Assembly (NCBI GenBank): GCA_910577405.1
Contig: CAJTMG010000001.1
Coordinates: 1-64,000, forward strand
Length of the DNA: 64,000 nucleotides
DNA from: an uncultured Oscillibacter sp.
Lineage (GTDB): Bacteria > Bacillota > Clostridia > Oscillospirales > Oscillospiraceae
Direction of reading: 5' to 3'
In this document: in pieces, positions 8,353-16,120 of the stretch
How the letters are laid out: the number at the start of each line of letters is the position of its first letter
Position numbering within the stretch: position 1 is the stretch's first letter
Made by a program: the position numbers and the translations under genes
Notes under the pieces: generated by a model
The model's database searches: none
What the model saw: only the letters and a program-made list of their open reading frames with translations
What the model was told of the DNA's origin: nothing

Positions 8353-9252
8353 TCAGCCCTTGACGGCCCCGGCCATAAAGCCCTTTTCGAAATGCTTCTG
8401 AACAAAGGGATAAATGACCAGCATAGGCACCGCCGCCACAATCATGGAGCAGAATTTCAGCAGTTCGGTCAGTTTGTTCAGCTCCGCGTAGCCGCCGGAA
8501 ATCGTGGAGGCCTGGGCCGCGGACGCCGAGCTTTTGATCAGGATGTTCCGCATTACCAAAGGCAGCGGGGTCCCCTTGCCGCCCAGGTAAATCAGAGCTG
8601 TAAACCAGTCGTTCCAATAGGCCACCATGGAAAATACCACCATCACGGCCATAATGGGCATAGACAGAGGGATCACCACGCTGAAGAAGGTCCGCAGCTT
8701 GGAACAGCCGTCGATTTCGCTGGCCTCAATCAGGTCGTGAGGGATGCTGTTCTGGAAGTAGTTCCGGACGATAATCATATTTCCTACCGCCACGCCGCCG
8801 GGGAGGAACAGGGACCACATACTGCCCGTCAGACCGGTAGCCTTGACGACCAGGTAAGTCGGGACCAGTCCGCCGCCGAAATACATGGTAATCAGAAAGA
8901 AAATGCTCAGCAGCTTCCGGCCCGGCAGATTTTTCTGAGCCAGAGGATAAGCGGTGATGTACAGCATGATTACCGAGAAGACGGTGCCGATCACGGTATA
9001 TTTCACGGAGTTCAGGAAGCCGGAGACGATGTTCTTTTCCGCGAAAACCGCCTTGTATCCATCCAGAGTGAAGCCGCTGGGGAGCAGGAAGGTCTTGCCC
9101 GCGTATACCTCGTAGGGGTCGGAGAAGGAGGCGATCAGGACGTAATACAGGGGATAGGCCACGATGAGAAGCACCACTGCGCAGATGGCCACGAGAATGA
9201 TGTCGCTGGTCCGTTCAGACATACCGGTAGAGAGGGATTTCTGCTTTGCCAT
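8353..9252 (-). CDS. Sugar ABC transporter permease, YtcP/LplC type
   Basis: A 299-residue inner-membrane permease with six predicted hydrophobic segments, beginning near residue 15 (IILVAICAVVLLIVAYPLYY). The cytoplasmic loop EASEIDGCSKLRTFFSVVIP carries the EAA-type motif that contacts the ATPase. It ends close to the start of the binding-protein gene and begins 14 bases after the other permease gene, with AAGGAGG upstream of the ATG. It is the second half of the heterodimeric CUT1 channel. Confidence 0.9.
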   Translation of the reverse strand: MAKQKSLSTGMSERTSDIILVAICAVVLLIVAYPLYYVLIASFSDPYEVYAGKTFLLPSGFTLDGYKAVFAEKNIVSGFLNSVKYTVIGTVFSVIMLYITAYPLAQKNLPGRKLLSIFFLITMYFGGGLVPTYLVVKATGLTGSMWSLFLPGGVAVGNMIIVRNYFQNSIPHDLIEASEIDGCSKLRTFFSVVIPLSMPIMAVMVVFSMVAYWNDWFTALIYLGGKGTPLPLVMRNILIKSSASAAQASTISGGYAELNKLTELLKFCSMIVAAVPMLVIYPFVQKHFEKGFMAGAVKG

Positions 9253-9266
9253 AGGTTCCGCCTCCT

Positions 9267-10241
9267 TTACACAAATTCCACGTCCGACGCCTTGGACGCA
9301 ATCTTATTGACCACCAGCAGCAGGATGATGTTCACCGCCGTATTGAACAAGCCTACCGCCGTGGAATAGCTGTACTTGGCGCTCTCAATGCCCTGCTGGT
9401 AGACGTAGACCGCAATCACGTCGGAAGTCGCCTTGTTCAGGTCGGTTTGCAGCAGCCAGACCTTTTCGAAGCCTACGTTCATGAGGCCGCCGGCAGCCAT
9501 AATGAGATTCAGGATGGCCATGGGCAGCAGCTCCGGGATGTCGATGTTCAGAATCCGCTGGAACACGGACGCGCCGTCGATTCTGGCCGCTTCATAAAGG
9601 CCGGGGTCCACGTTGGCCAGGGTCGCCAGGTAGATGATGCACCCCCAGCCGGCGTCCTGCCAGATTCCGGATGCAATGTAGATGGTCCGGAAGGCGGAGG
9701 ACTGGGTGAGGAAGTCGATCTGTGTGCCCAGAATCAGATTCAGCAGGCCGCCGGAGGGACTGAGGAAAATCCGAATCATACCGCAGATGACCATGACAGA
9801 AATGAAGTGAGGCGCATAGAGGACCGTCTGGACCACCCGCTTGAACTTGTGAAACCGGAGCTGGTTGATAATCAGGGACAGGATGATGGGGATGGGAAAG
9901 CTCCACAGCAGGCTGAACAGGCTGATGAGCACTGTATTTTTAATCATCCGCCAGCAGGTGGGGGAGCTGAAGAACCGCTCAAACCAGTACCAGCCCACCC
10001 ATTCACTGCCCATATAGCCTTTGCTGGCCTTGAAGTCCCGGAAGGCAATCTGGATGCCATACATGGGGATGTATTTGTAAACGAAGGTCAGAAAGATGGG
10101 AATCAGCAGCAGCGCGTAAAGCTGCCAATTGTCCAGAATCCGCCTGCCCAGAGTACGGCCCGGCCGTCTGGCGAGAGCGGCGGAGCCTGCGCTGGAGATG
10201 CGGTCGCCCTGATAGATTTCGGGCTGGGGAGTTGCTTTCAT
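9267..10241 (-). CDS. lplB: Sugar ABC transporter permease, LplB type
   Basis: First gene of the leftward fructan operon, a 324-residue membrane permease. The start at 10241 (MKATPQPEIYQGD) is chosen because GGAAGTGAG lies just upstream; the longer open frame to 10397 would run into the operators. LLLIPIFLTFVYKYIPMYG is the first transmembrane helix, and EAARIDGASVFQRILNIDIP is the EAA loop that docks to the ATPase. It pairs with the YtcP-type permease. Expression is probably controlled by the LacI-family repressor encoded divergently, through operators at 10314-10327 and 10373-10386. Confidence 0.9.
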   Translation of the reverse strand: MKATPQPEIYQGDRISSAGSAALARRPGRTLGRRILDNWQLYALLLIPIFLTFVYKYIPMYGIQIAFRDFKASKGYMGSEWVGWYWFERFFSSPTCWRMIKNTVLISLFSLLWSFPIPIILSLIINQLRFHKFKRVVQTVLYAPHFISVMVICGMIRIFLSPSGGLLNLILGTQIDFLTQSSAFRTIYIASGIWQDAGWGCIIYLATLANVDPGLYEAARIDGASVFQRILNIDIPELLPMAILNLIMAAGGLMNVGFEKVWLLQTDLNKATSDVIAVYVYQQGIESAKYSYSTAVGLFNTAVNIILLLVVNKIASKASDVEFV

Positions 10242-10313
10242 GAGGCTCACTTCCTTTTTAAAAATGGATTTCGGATGACTGAAAACGGCGCCTCCTTTCC
10301 CCTTGGCCTTTGA

Positions 10314-10327
10314 ATATAACGTTTCAT
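10314..10327. promoter_or_regulatory. LacI-type operator in the leader of the fructan transport operon
   Basis: ATATAACGTTTCAT on the + strand is a match to the near-palindrome ATGAAACGTTACAT (read either way, core AACGTT). It lies about 75 bases downstream of the operon transcription start and about 60 bases from the site at 10373, a spacing that would allow a repression loop. Confidence 0.65.
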
Positions 10328-10372
10328 TATATTTTCTTAAAAAGACAGCCTTCTGGCCGTGCCCGCCTGTAT

Positions 10373-10386
10373 GTGAAACGTTATTT
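10373..10386. promoter_or_regulatory. LacI-type operator at the fructan operon promoter
   Basis: GTGAAACGTTATTT contains the core TGAAACGTTA. It begins 11 bases downstream of the reverse-strand -10 box, so bound repressor would block initiation or early elongation. Confidence 0.7.
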
Positions 10387-10396
10387 CTTTGTAACA

Positions 10397-10425
10397 ATCA
10401 TACCAATTTGGAGACTGTCTGTCAA
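10397..10425 (-). promoter_or_regulatory. Promoter of the fructan transport operon
   Basis: Reading leftward, TTGACA (10425-10420) and TATGAT (10402-10397) are separated by 17 bases, a near-consensus sigma-A promoter driving lplB through scrK. Confidence 0.8.
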
Positions 10426-10500
10426 GGCTGTTTCTGGAAAAACCCGTTGTTTCTTCGTTTTTAACAATGCGGCGCGCCTGTTTTTGCCGTTTTAAACAAA

Positions 10501-10514
10501 CCGTAACGTTTCAT
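10501..10514. promoter_or_regulatory. LacI-type operator upstream of lacI
   Basis: CCGTAACGTTTCAT matches the shared operator (TAACGTTTCAT half exact). It sits upstream of the -35 of the rightward lacI promoter and is the third site in the divergent region. A weaker copy (AATGTTTCAC, about 10606-10619) lies between the -10 and the start codon. Confidence 0.6.
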
Positions 10515-10535
10515 GAAAAAATTGTGAAATTCCCC

Positions 10536-10565
10536 TTTACAGTTCATGGCTGAATCTGTTATGAT
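10536..10565 (+). promoter_or_regulatory. Promoter of the LacI-family regulator gene
   Basis: TTTACA (10536-10541) and TATGAT (10560-10565), spacing 18 (17 if TTACAG is used). The start codon at 10643 is about 70 bases beyond the expected transcription start. Confidence 0.6.
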
Positions 10566-10642
10566 AAAGCCAGCTTGAAATTGATGATTCCAGGAGATAA
10601 ACAGGCTGAAATGTTTCACAGTGGAAATTGAGGTGACGATTT

Positions 10643-11623
10643 ATGAAGAAAACAATGCCCACCATGAAGGACGTGGCGCAGGAGGCCGGCGTGGCACTGG
10701 GCACCGTGTCCAAAGTATTCAACGGGATAGCCGTGGGCGAGAGCTATCGGATCAAGGTAGAGGCCGCCGCGAAAAAGCTGGGCTACGAGGTAAACCAGTA
10801 CGCCCGGGGACTGCGGGCCGGAACCACTTCCACCGTAGCCCTGATTCTGCCCCGTGTGGACCATCCCTTTTTCTCCGCGCTGGCGCAGCATATCTGCACG
10901 GCGCTGCTCCAGCGGAACTACCGGATGCTCCTCTATGTCACCGCCGCCCAGCCGGAGGCCGAACGGGAATGCCTGGGTATGGTCCGACAGAACAAGGTGG
11001 ACGGCGTGATTGCTTTGACCTATAATCAGTTGGAGGTGGCGGAAGAGCTTTCCTTCATCAGCATTGACCGGTGTCTGGGCCCCGATATCCCCTGCGTGGC
11101 GTCGGACAACTATGCCGGAGGGCGTCTGGCGGCGGAGAAGCTGCTGGAACTGGAGTGTACTCATCTGGCCTTTCTGCGGGTCGGCTCCCCGAACCTCAGC
11201 GAAACCGACAAGCGCGGGGACGGCTTCGAGTCCTACTGCCGGTCAAAGCAGGTCCCCTATGAAATGCTGCGGCTGGACGACGGCGCGGAGGAAGTGCAGT
11301 TTCAGGACTTCTTCCGTTCCCATATAAAGGACGGAAGGCTGGATATCGACGGCATTTTCTGCTCCACGGATTTCCTGGCCTGCCGTATCCGGACCATGCT
11401 GGAGGAACTGGAACTCCGGGTACCGGAAGACGTGCAGATTATCGGCTTTGATGGCCTGCGGCAGTTCGGCACCGGCGAGCTGTTCTGCTCCACGATCATA
11501 CAGCCTGTTCAGAAGATTGCTGAGACCTCCGTGGACCTCCTGCTTGCAAAGGACCGCAGCAATATCCCTGCCCTGGTCTGCCTGCCGGTGTCCTACGCGT
11601 CCGGCGGCACTACCAGAGAATAA
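10643..11623 (+). CDS. LacI-family regulator of the fructan locus
   Basis: A 326-residue repressor. The helix-turn-helix and hinge are MKDVAQEAGVALGTVSKVFN (about residues 5-24) and YEVNQYARGL; a periplasmic-binding-protein-like sensor domain starts near TSTVALILPRVDHPFFS. GAGGTGA lies upstream of the ATG at 10643. It is divergent from the transport operon, and the intergenic region holds three clear and one weak AACGTT-centred operators. The same operator occurs at the promoters of the secreted genes at 18319 and 18875. This makes it the likely regulator of the whole fructan locus, including itself. The inducer is probably fructose, a fructose phosphate or a short fructan; that part is inference. 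Confidence 0.9.
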   Translation: MKKTMPTMKDVAQEAGVALGTVSKVFNGIAVGESYRIKVEAAAKKLGYEVNQYARGLRAGTTSTVALILPRVDHPFFSALAQHICTALLQRNYRMLLYVTAAQPEAERECLGMVRQNKVDGVIALTYNQLEVAEELSFISIDRCLGPDIPCVASDNYAGGRLAAEKLLELECTHLAFLRVGSPNLSETDKRGDGFESYCRSKQVPYEMLRLDDGAEEVQFQDFFRSHIKDGRLDIDGIFCSTDFLACRIRTMLEELELRVPEDVQIIGFDGLRQFGTGELFCSTIIQPVQKIAETSVDLLLAKDRSNIPALVCLPVSYASGGTTRE

Positions 11624-11636
11624 GGGGGCGGCAGAT

Positions 11637-12215
11637 TTGGCAAGCGCTTATTTACAGTGGAAATACCGGGATGTTCAGCCGGAAAAGCCTGTGGAGCTGA
11701 CAAAAAAACAGCGCCTCCAGAATTGGTGGCACTATCACAAATGGCACATATTCCTGGCCGCGGCGCTGGCGCTGATTGGATTGAATTGGGCCTGGAACGC
11801 GCTGCATCAGGTCCGGCCCGATTACCAGATCGCCTATGTGGGGTCCGCGCCTCTATCCGATGAGGACGCCGCCGCATGGGAAACCCGGCTTGCCGCTTTG
11901 GGCGCCGACTGCGACGGGGACGGCAGAGTGACGGTCCGGCTGAATCAGTACCCGTCCGGCTCGGAGGACGCCATGTATACCGCCGCGTCCAATGTGAAGC
12001 TGACGGCAGATCTGGACGCGCGGGAGAGCTATTTCTTCCTGCTGGAGGACCCGGAGCAGTTTCAGGCAGATTATGAGCTCCTGCGGTCAGACTGGTTCCC
12101 TGTAGAAGACGGCCTGTATCTTGCCCGGCGTGAATTCTGGGAGGACCGGACGGCGGAACATATGGAGAAATGCGATGATTTATGGGCGCGGCTTTTGAAG
12201 GAGGCGCTTGAATGA
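11637..12215 (+). CDS. Single-pass membrane protein of unknown function
   Basis: The reading frame is open far upstream, but the part before 11637 overlaps lacI. A TTG at 11637 preceded by GGGGGCGG fits best, 14 bases after the lacI stop, and gives 192 residues. A basic, aromatic N-terminus (QWKYRDVQPEKPVELTKKQR) is followed by one transmembrane helix at about residues 37-55 and an acidic extracellular domain of about 135 residues. I do not recognise a family. The next gene overlaps the stop codon, so the two are translationally coupled and probably act together. Whether the trio behind lacI serves the fructan system is not shown by sequence alone. Confidence 0.7.
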   Translation: MASAYLQWKYRDVQPEKPVELTKKQRLQNWWHYHKWHIFLAAALALIGLNWAWNALHQVRPDYQIAYVGSAPLSDEDAAAWETRLAALGADCDGDGRVTVRLNQYPSGSEDAMYTAASNVKLTADLDARESYFFLLEDPEQFQADYELLRSDWFPVEDGLYLARREFWEDRTAEHMEKCDDLWARLLKEALE

Positions 12216-12805
12216 TGAGGAAGCTGAGGCGTGGGATTCTGTGCCTGCTGTGCCTGCTCTGCCTGACAGCCTGCGGCGCGCCGGACCCGGAAACAGCGGC
12301 GGACGGAACGGCTTGGAGCAGCAGCTGGGTGACGGTGGGGAACGTGCTGGGGATTGAGACGCCGGAGGATATGACGCCCCGTGAGAACAGCGACGCGCTT
12401 TCGGTCAAGGGGATATATTACGCTACCTGGTCCATGGGCGAAGCGGAAACCATTGTCAACGAGGACGGCGACGAGGCACAGCTTTATGACGCGCAAATCT
12501 ATCTCCTGCTGGCAGGCTATGACGATACCGAAAAGGCGGAGGAAGCGGCGGCGGAATGGCTGGGCATGGCCTCTGAACAGTACGCCGTGGAAGCCACCGG
12601 AAAGGAAACCTACAACGGGCAGGACTTTACCGTGATTGACTGCACCTACGTTTCCGAGACGAATCCCTATGTCCGAGGCGCTTCCGCGTTCGGCGTCTAC
12701 GGAAATTATGCCGTCAGTGCAGAGCTGTCCTGCCGGGAGCGCTTTGACGGCAATGCCCCGGAAATCCTGGCTGATTTTTTGGAACACTGTCATTACGCGG
12801 CCTGA
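12212..12805 (+). CDS. Lipoprotein of unknown function
   Basis: A 197-residue lipoprotein with a Leu/Cys-rich signal peptide ending LTAC, lipidated at Cys21. The mature part is acidic and has no family I recognise. It contains repeated amphipathic segments such as AEEAAAEWLGMASEQYAVEA and a pattern compatible with a small alpha/beta fold. ATG at 12212 overlaps the stop of the preceding membrane protein, indicating translational coupling. It is followed after 12 bases by the membrane gene carrying an in-frame TGA. Confidence 0.75.
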   Translation: MMRKLRRGILCLLCLLCLTACGAPDPETAADGTAWSSSWVTVGNVLGIETPEDMTPRENSDALSVKGIYYATWSMGEAETIVNEDGDEAQLYDAQIYLLLAGYDDTEKAEEAAAEWLGMASEQYAVEATGKETYNGQDFTVIDCTYVSETNPYVRGASAFGVYGNYAVSAELSCRERFDGNAPEILADFLEHCHYAA

Positions 12806-12817
12806 AAGGAGTATGTC

Positions 12818-13585
12818 ATGGGACTGTTTTTTGCGGAAGACCCTCATTTTGACGAAACCAAACGGCAGACAGGTTTTTACCGTTATCGCCAGCTTCTGTC
12901 GGCCCGGTTCGGACGCTGGTGGAAGACGAACCTGTTGACCATGGCCGGTTTCGCGCCCCTGACGGCTGGGATTTCTTACGCTATTCTGTCCTCCAGCGTG
13001 CTGGTGCTGCTGCCCTGTTCCCTTCTGGGCGGCATGATTGCGGGGCCGTTCCTGGCCGGGATGTACGACGCGGTTCTGCGGGGCCTCCGGGACGATCCGA
13101 AGCCCTGGTGGGAGTGCTGGAAGCAGGCGTGGCGGCAGAATTGGAAAGGCAGTCTGGTACCCGGCGCGCTGATGTGACTGATTGCCGGGGTATACGCGTT
13201 TATGGCCATGCTGTTCTGGTGGGCGGAGCGGTCCCCGTCGGCGGGAACGGTTGCGCTGTATCTGTTTGCTCTGCTGGTGGTGCTGATTGTGAACACGCTC
13301 TATTGGCCGCAATTGGTGCTGTTCCGTCAGAAAGCGTCCATCCGGCTGCGGAACTGCCTGCTGTTCAGCGTCAGGTATTTCTGGCGGGTTCTGGGCGCGG
13401 GATGCCTGCAATTGGGATATTTGGTGGTTTTTGTACTGTTCGCTCCCTGGACGCTGCTGCTTTTGCCCATCCTTGGCGTCTGGTATATCCTGTTTCTCTC
13501 CCAGTTTATGATCTATGAGCAGATGGACGCGGCATTCGGAATTGAGGAACAGTTCAACAAAGCGCCGCAGTCCGTCCCTGATTAA
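12818..13585 (+). pseudogene. Polytopic membrane protein (YesL-like) interrupted by an in-frame TGA
   Basis: An ATG at 12818 with GAAAGGAG upstream opens a frame that runs to 13585 but is broken by TGA at 13175-13177, in the same frame on both sides. Before the stop: a soluble start (LFFAEDPHFDETKRQTGFYR) and two hydrophobic segments around ILSSSVLVLLPCSLLGGMI. After it: LIAGVYAFMAMLFWW, ALYLFALLVVLIVNTLYWP and two further helices. Read through, the product is 255 residues with about five or six helices, resembling the YesL/DUF624 group often found beside LplB/YtcP-type sugar systems. TGG (Trp) to TGA is the simplest change. It may be a real nonsense mutation or a base error. Confidence 0.75.
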
Positions 13586-13608
13586 GTCAAGATGCTTCTA
13601 AACGCAAT

Positions 13609-13666
13609 GAAGCTCCCTCCATGCGGACAGTTCTTGTTTTCCACTGTCTCGCATAGAGGGAGCTTC
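13609..13666. terminator. Bidirectional terminator between convergent genes
   Basis: GAAGCTCCCTC (from 13609) pairs with GAGGGAGCTTC (ending 13666), extended by an inner ATGCG...CGCAT pairing. It lies between the end of the rightward lacI group and the end of the leftward GH32 gene. Confidence 0.8.
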
Positions 13667-13689
13667 TCTGCTGCCGGATCAGGCTTGCG

Positions 13690-16104
13690 TCAGTCGAAGA
13701 TGGAACCCATTTCAGCGACCCGCAGACGGAGGATCGTCACATTCCCTTGGGCAAACAGGGCAACATCCTGGGAATCAGGGTCCACCGTGTAGGCGCGTGT
13801 AGTAATGGCCTTGTCCTTGTTGAAGAACGCCTCCACCAACGAACGGTCCACGTAAATATCCATCTCCAGAACGCCGTTCTTGCAGGCCAGCGGACCGGAT
13901 ACCAACTGTGCAGACGCGCTGGAGGCCTTATTCTTGGTCCAGCCCTGAATCATCTGGTTTGCCGCGTCGTAGGTGTAGCTGGTGCAGTCCATCCAGCCGC
14001 CCTTCTTCAGCTCGATCCCGAATTGAGCCGCGCCGCTTACGTCCGCCGTAACCTGGATGTGCAGCATATCTCCTTTGACGGCGGTCAGCTTCTGATTGGC
14101 GGCGGCTATGGAGAGATTGGCTTCATCCACCAGCACGTTTTCCTCAAGGGTGGCGATTGCTTCAATAGGGGCGATTTTTACATCAGAACCGTCGTCAGTC
14201 AGCCAGAGCTTCCGCGCCAGACCCACCGTATGCGCCCAGCCGGAGGCGCCCTGGTCTTTTGCGGCGCGCTGGTCCTGCATGATGCTGAACATGACCACAT
14301 CACCGCTCACCGGGTCCTGGAACGCGCTGGGGCCGGTGAACACGTTGCAGCCGTAGTCCAGGAGCCGGGGCGTGTCTCCGAAGGCCTTGTCCGGAGTGAA
14401 TTTCCCGCTTTTCAGGTCAAAGGAGCCCAGCCAGTAGTAAATTTTATTGTCGGCCTCGCCAGCGGGAGCCGGGGAGATGACAAAGATATATTTGGAAATC
14501 GTTCCGTCCTCATTGGTCAGGGGCAGGAGGACCGGAAGTTCCCAGGAAGAGCCGTACATCGTGGGCTGATGGGGCATCTCATAGACCGGTCCCCTGTACT
14601 GCCAATCCATATCAATCGTGCCGTCATCCCGAAGCTCCAGTGTATCGGTGGTATAGAGCAGCACGCTTCCGCCCGGGCCGTCAACAGAGCCGGAACAGAT
14701 CGCCATGCACCAGGTGTCCCCTTCCTTCCAGACGCTGGGGTCCCGGAATTCCTTCGTTCTGCCCTCGCCCTTTTTCTGAATGACCGCCAGCTCGTCATAA
14801 ATGACCCAATCCGTCAGCTCGGGGTCGCTCAGGTCCTTGGGGTAGGCCACGCCGATATTCTGGTTGGAGATCAGGCCTTCTGTCTTGGTGTAGCTGTCGT
14901 TGCCCGCGGTGAAGAACAGCAGAGGCACGCCGTTTTTATCCAGAGTGGAACCGCCGGACCACACGCCGTCAGGGACAACGGAATCCTCGGTAGACGTGAT
15001 GGCTTCTTTGACAGGCTTCCAGTTTACCATGTCGGGGCTGACCAGATGTCCCCAGTAAATCAGACGCCAGTAGGGGCCGGTCATGTTTTCCTGAAAGAAC
15101 AGATGATACATTCCGTTATAGTACATCGGCGCGTGAGGCTCGTTCATCCAGAACTGATAAGGGCCGCCGTGGAATTGGGGTCTGGTATAATCGCCGGTCA
15201 GGATATTTTGCAGCCACAGTTCCTCGAATACGATTTCAGAAGGCGCGGCGCTGTGATAGACTTCGGCAATTTCATCACTGGTGAGGGCGCATCGGTACAG
15301 CTTCACTTCGTCCAGGTAACCGCTGGGCAAATTCAGCAGGCTTGCGTCGTAACGGGCGGCGCTTCCATTGCGTCCTACCATCAGGGGCGCGTTGCTTGGC
15401 TTGATCTCCGCCCCGTCAGGAAGCGCGCGGGAGGCCACACGTTTGCCGTTGAGGTAAAGGGCCATTTCCTTTGCCTGAGCGTCGAAGGTGGCGGTCACGT
15501 AGTTCCAGGCGTAGGTATCCAAGTTGTCGCCATTGGACCAGATGGTCAGCCAGCTGTCTCCGGTGCCCGCCTGAAAGCTCAGCGCCCCATAACGCTGATA
15601 TCCTAAGATGAATCCCCGTTTCCCGGCCCGGTCCGCCTGGTCCACGATGGCGGTCAGGGTATCCGTTCCATTGGCCGCGCCGTTGGGGTCGTCCCAGTCG
15701 AAGGCCCGGGGCGCGATCCAGGCGCTGACCGTAAAGGAGCCGCCGGATACCCGCAGCGCTTTGTTCGGGTATTCCACATAGGTCGTGCAGCCGTCGAACA
15801 GCAGACAGCCGCCCTCCACGCCTTTATCCCGCCACTGGGGGTCCTGATTGTCCATAAACGCCGCGTTGGTAAACCCATAATGCACCTCCGCGTCCGGCAG
15901 ATGGCCCGAAAGATCAGACACAGCGGCGCCTTTTCCCTCGTCAAAGCCCAGCCAGAGCAGCAAGTCGTTCTTATGCGGGCCCGCTGTCCGGGAAGCCGCC
16001 GAGACGCGCATGGTTCCCATACCAAGAACGGCGGAAAGAATGAGCGCGCCGCAGATTGCCAGAGTGGAAAATCTCCGGCCGGCAGTTCTTTTTTGATGTT
16101 CCAC
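13690..16104 (-). CDS. Secreted LamG-GH32 fructan hydrolase with atypical active-site motifs
   Basis: An 804-residue exported enzyme: signal peptide (ALILSAVLGMGTMRVSAA, cleavage near residue 37), a concanavalin-like LamG domain (about 45-275, with GGCLLFDGCTTYVEYPN), then a GH32 propeller and beta-sandwich. Catalytic signatures are divergent: WMNEPHAP replaces WMNDPNG, so Glu sits where the Asp nucleophile is expected. FRDPSVW is intact, and SSWELPVLLPL replaces the WECPD block but keeps the acid/base Glu. Start is GTG at 16104 with GGAGGTG upstream. It lies 16 bases after the modular binding protein gene and shares its promoter. It probably cleaves or rearranges levan or inulin outside the cell; hydrolase versus fructanotransferase is undecided. 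No anchor motif is visible. Confidence 0.88.
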   Translation of the reverse strand: MEHQKRTAGRRFSTLAICGALILSAVLGMGTMRVSAASRTAGPHKNDLLLWLGFDEGKGAAVSDLSGHLPDAEVHYGFTNAAFMDNQDPQWRDKGVEGGCLLFDGCTTYVEYPNKALRVSGGSFTVSAWIAPRAFDWDDPNGAANGTDTLTAIVDQADRAGKRGFILGYQRYGALSFQAGTGDSWLTIWSNGDNLDTYAWNYVTATFDAQAKEMALYLNGKRVASRALPDGAEIKPSNAPLMVGRNGSAARYDASLLNLPSGYLDEVKLYRCALTSDEIAEVYHSAAPSEIVFEELWLQNILTGDYTRPQFHGGPYQFWMNEPHAPMYYNGMYHLFFQENMTGPYWRLIYWGHLVSPDMVNWKPVKEAITSTEDSVVPDGVWSGGSTLDKNGVPLLFFTAGNDSYTKTEGLISNQNIGVAYPKDLSDPELTDWVIYDELAVIQKKGEGRTKEFRDPSVWKEGDTWCMAICSGSVDGPGGSVLLYTTDTLELRDDGTIDMDWQYRGPVYEMPHQPTMYGSSWELPVLLPLTNEDGTISKYIFVISPAPAGEADNKIYYWLGSFDLKSGKFTPDKAFGDTPRLLDYGCNVFTGPSAFQDPVSGDVVMFSIMQDQRAAKDQGASGWAHTVGLARKLWLTDDGSDVKIAPIEAIATLEENVLVDEANLSIAAANQKLTAVKGDMLHIQVTADVSGAAQFGIELKKGGWMDCTSYTYDAANQMIQGWTKNKASSASAQLVSGPLACKNGVLEMDIYVDRSLVEAFFNKDKAITTRAYTVDPDSQDVALFAQGNVTILRLRVAEMGSIFD

Positions 16105-16120
16105 AGTGATTTCACCTCCG

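Noticed and set aside
10373..10386. CcpA cre site
   Set aside because: The core TGAAACGTTA is two bases shorter than the cre spacing; it recurs as a dedicated operator near one LacI gene.
13175..13177. Selenocysteine TGA in the membrane gene
   Set aside because: No SECIS-like hairpin is evident and the position is within a hydrophobic segment with no redox motif; nonsense or base error is simpler.
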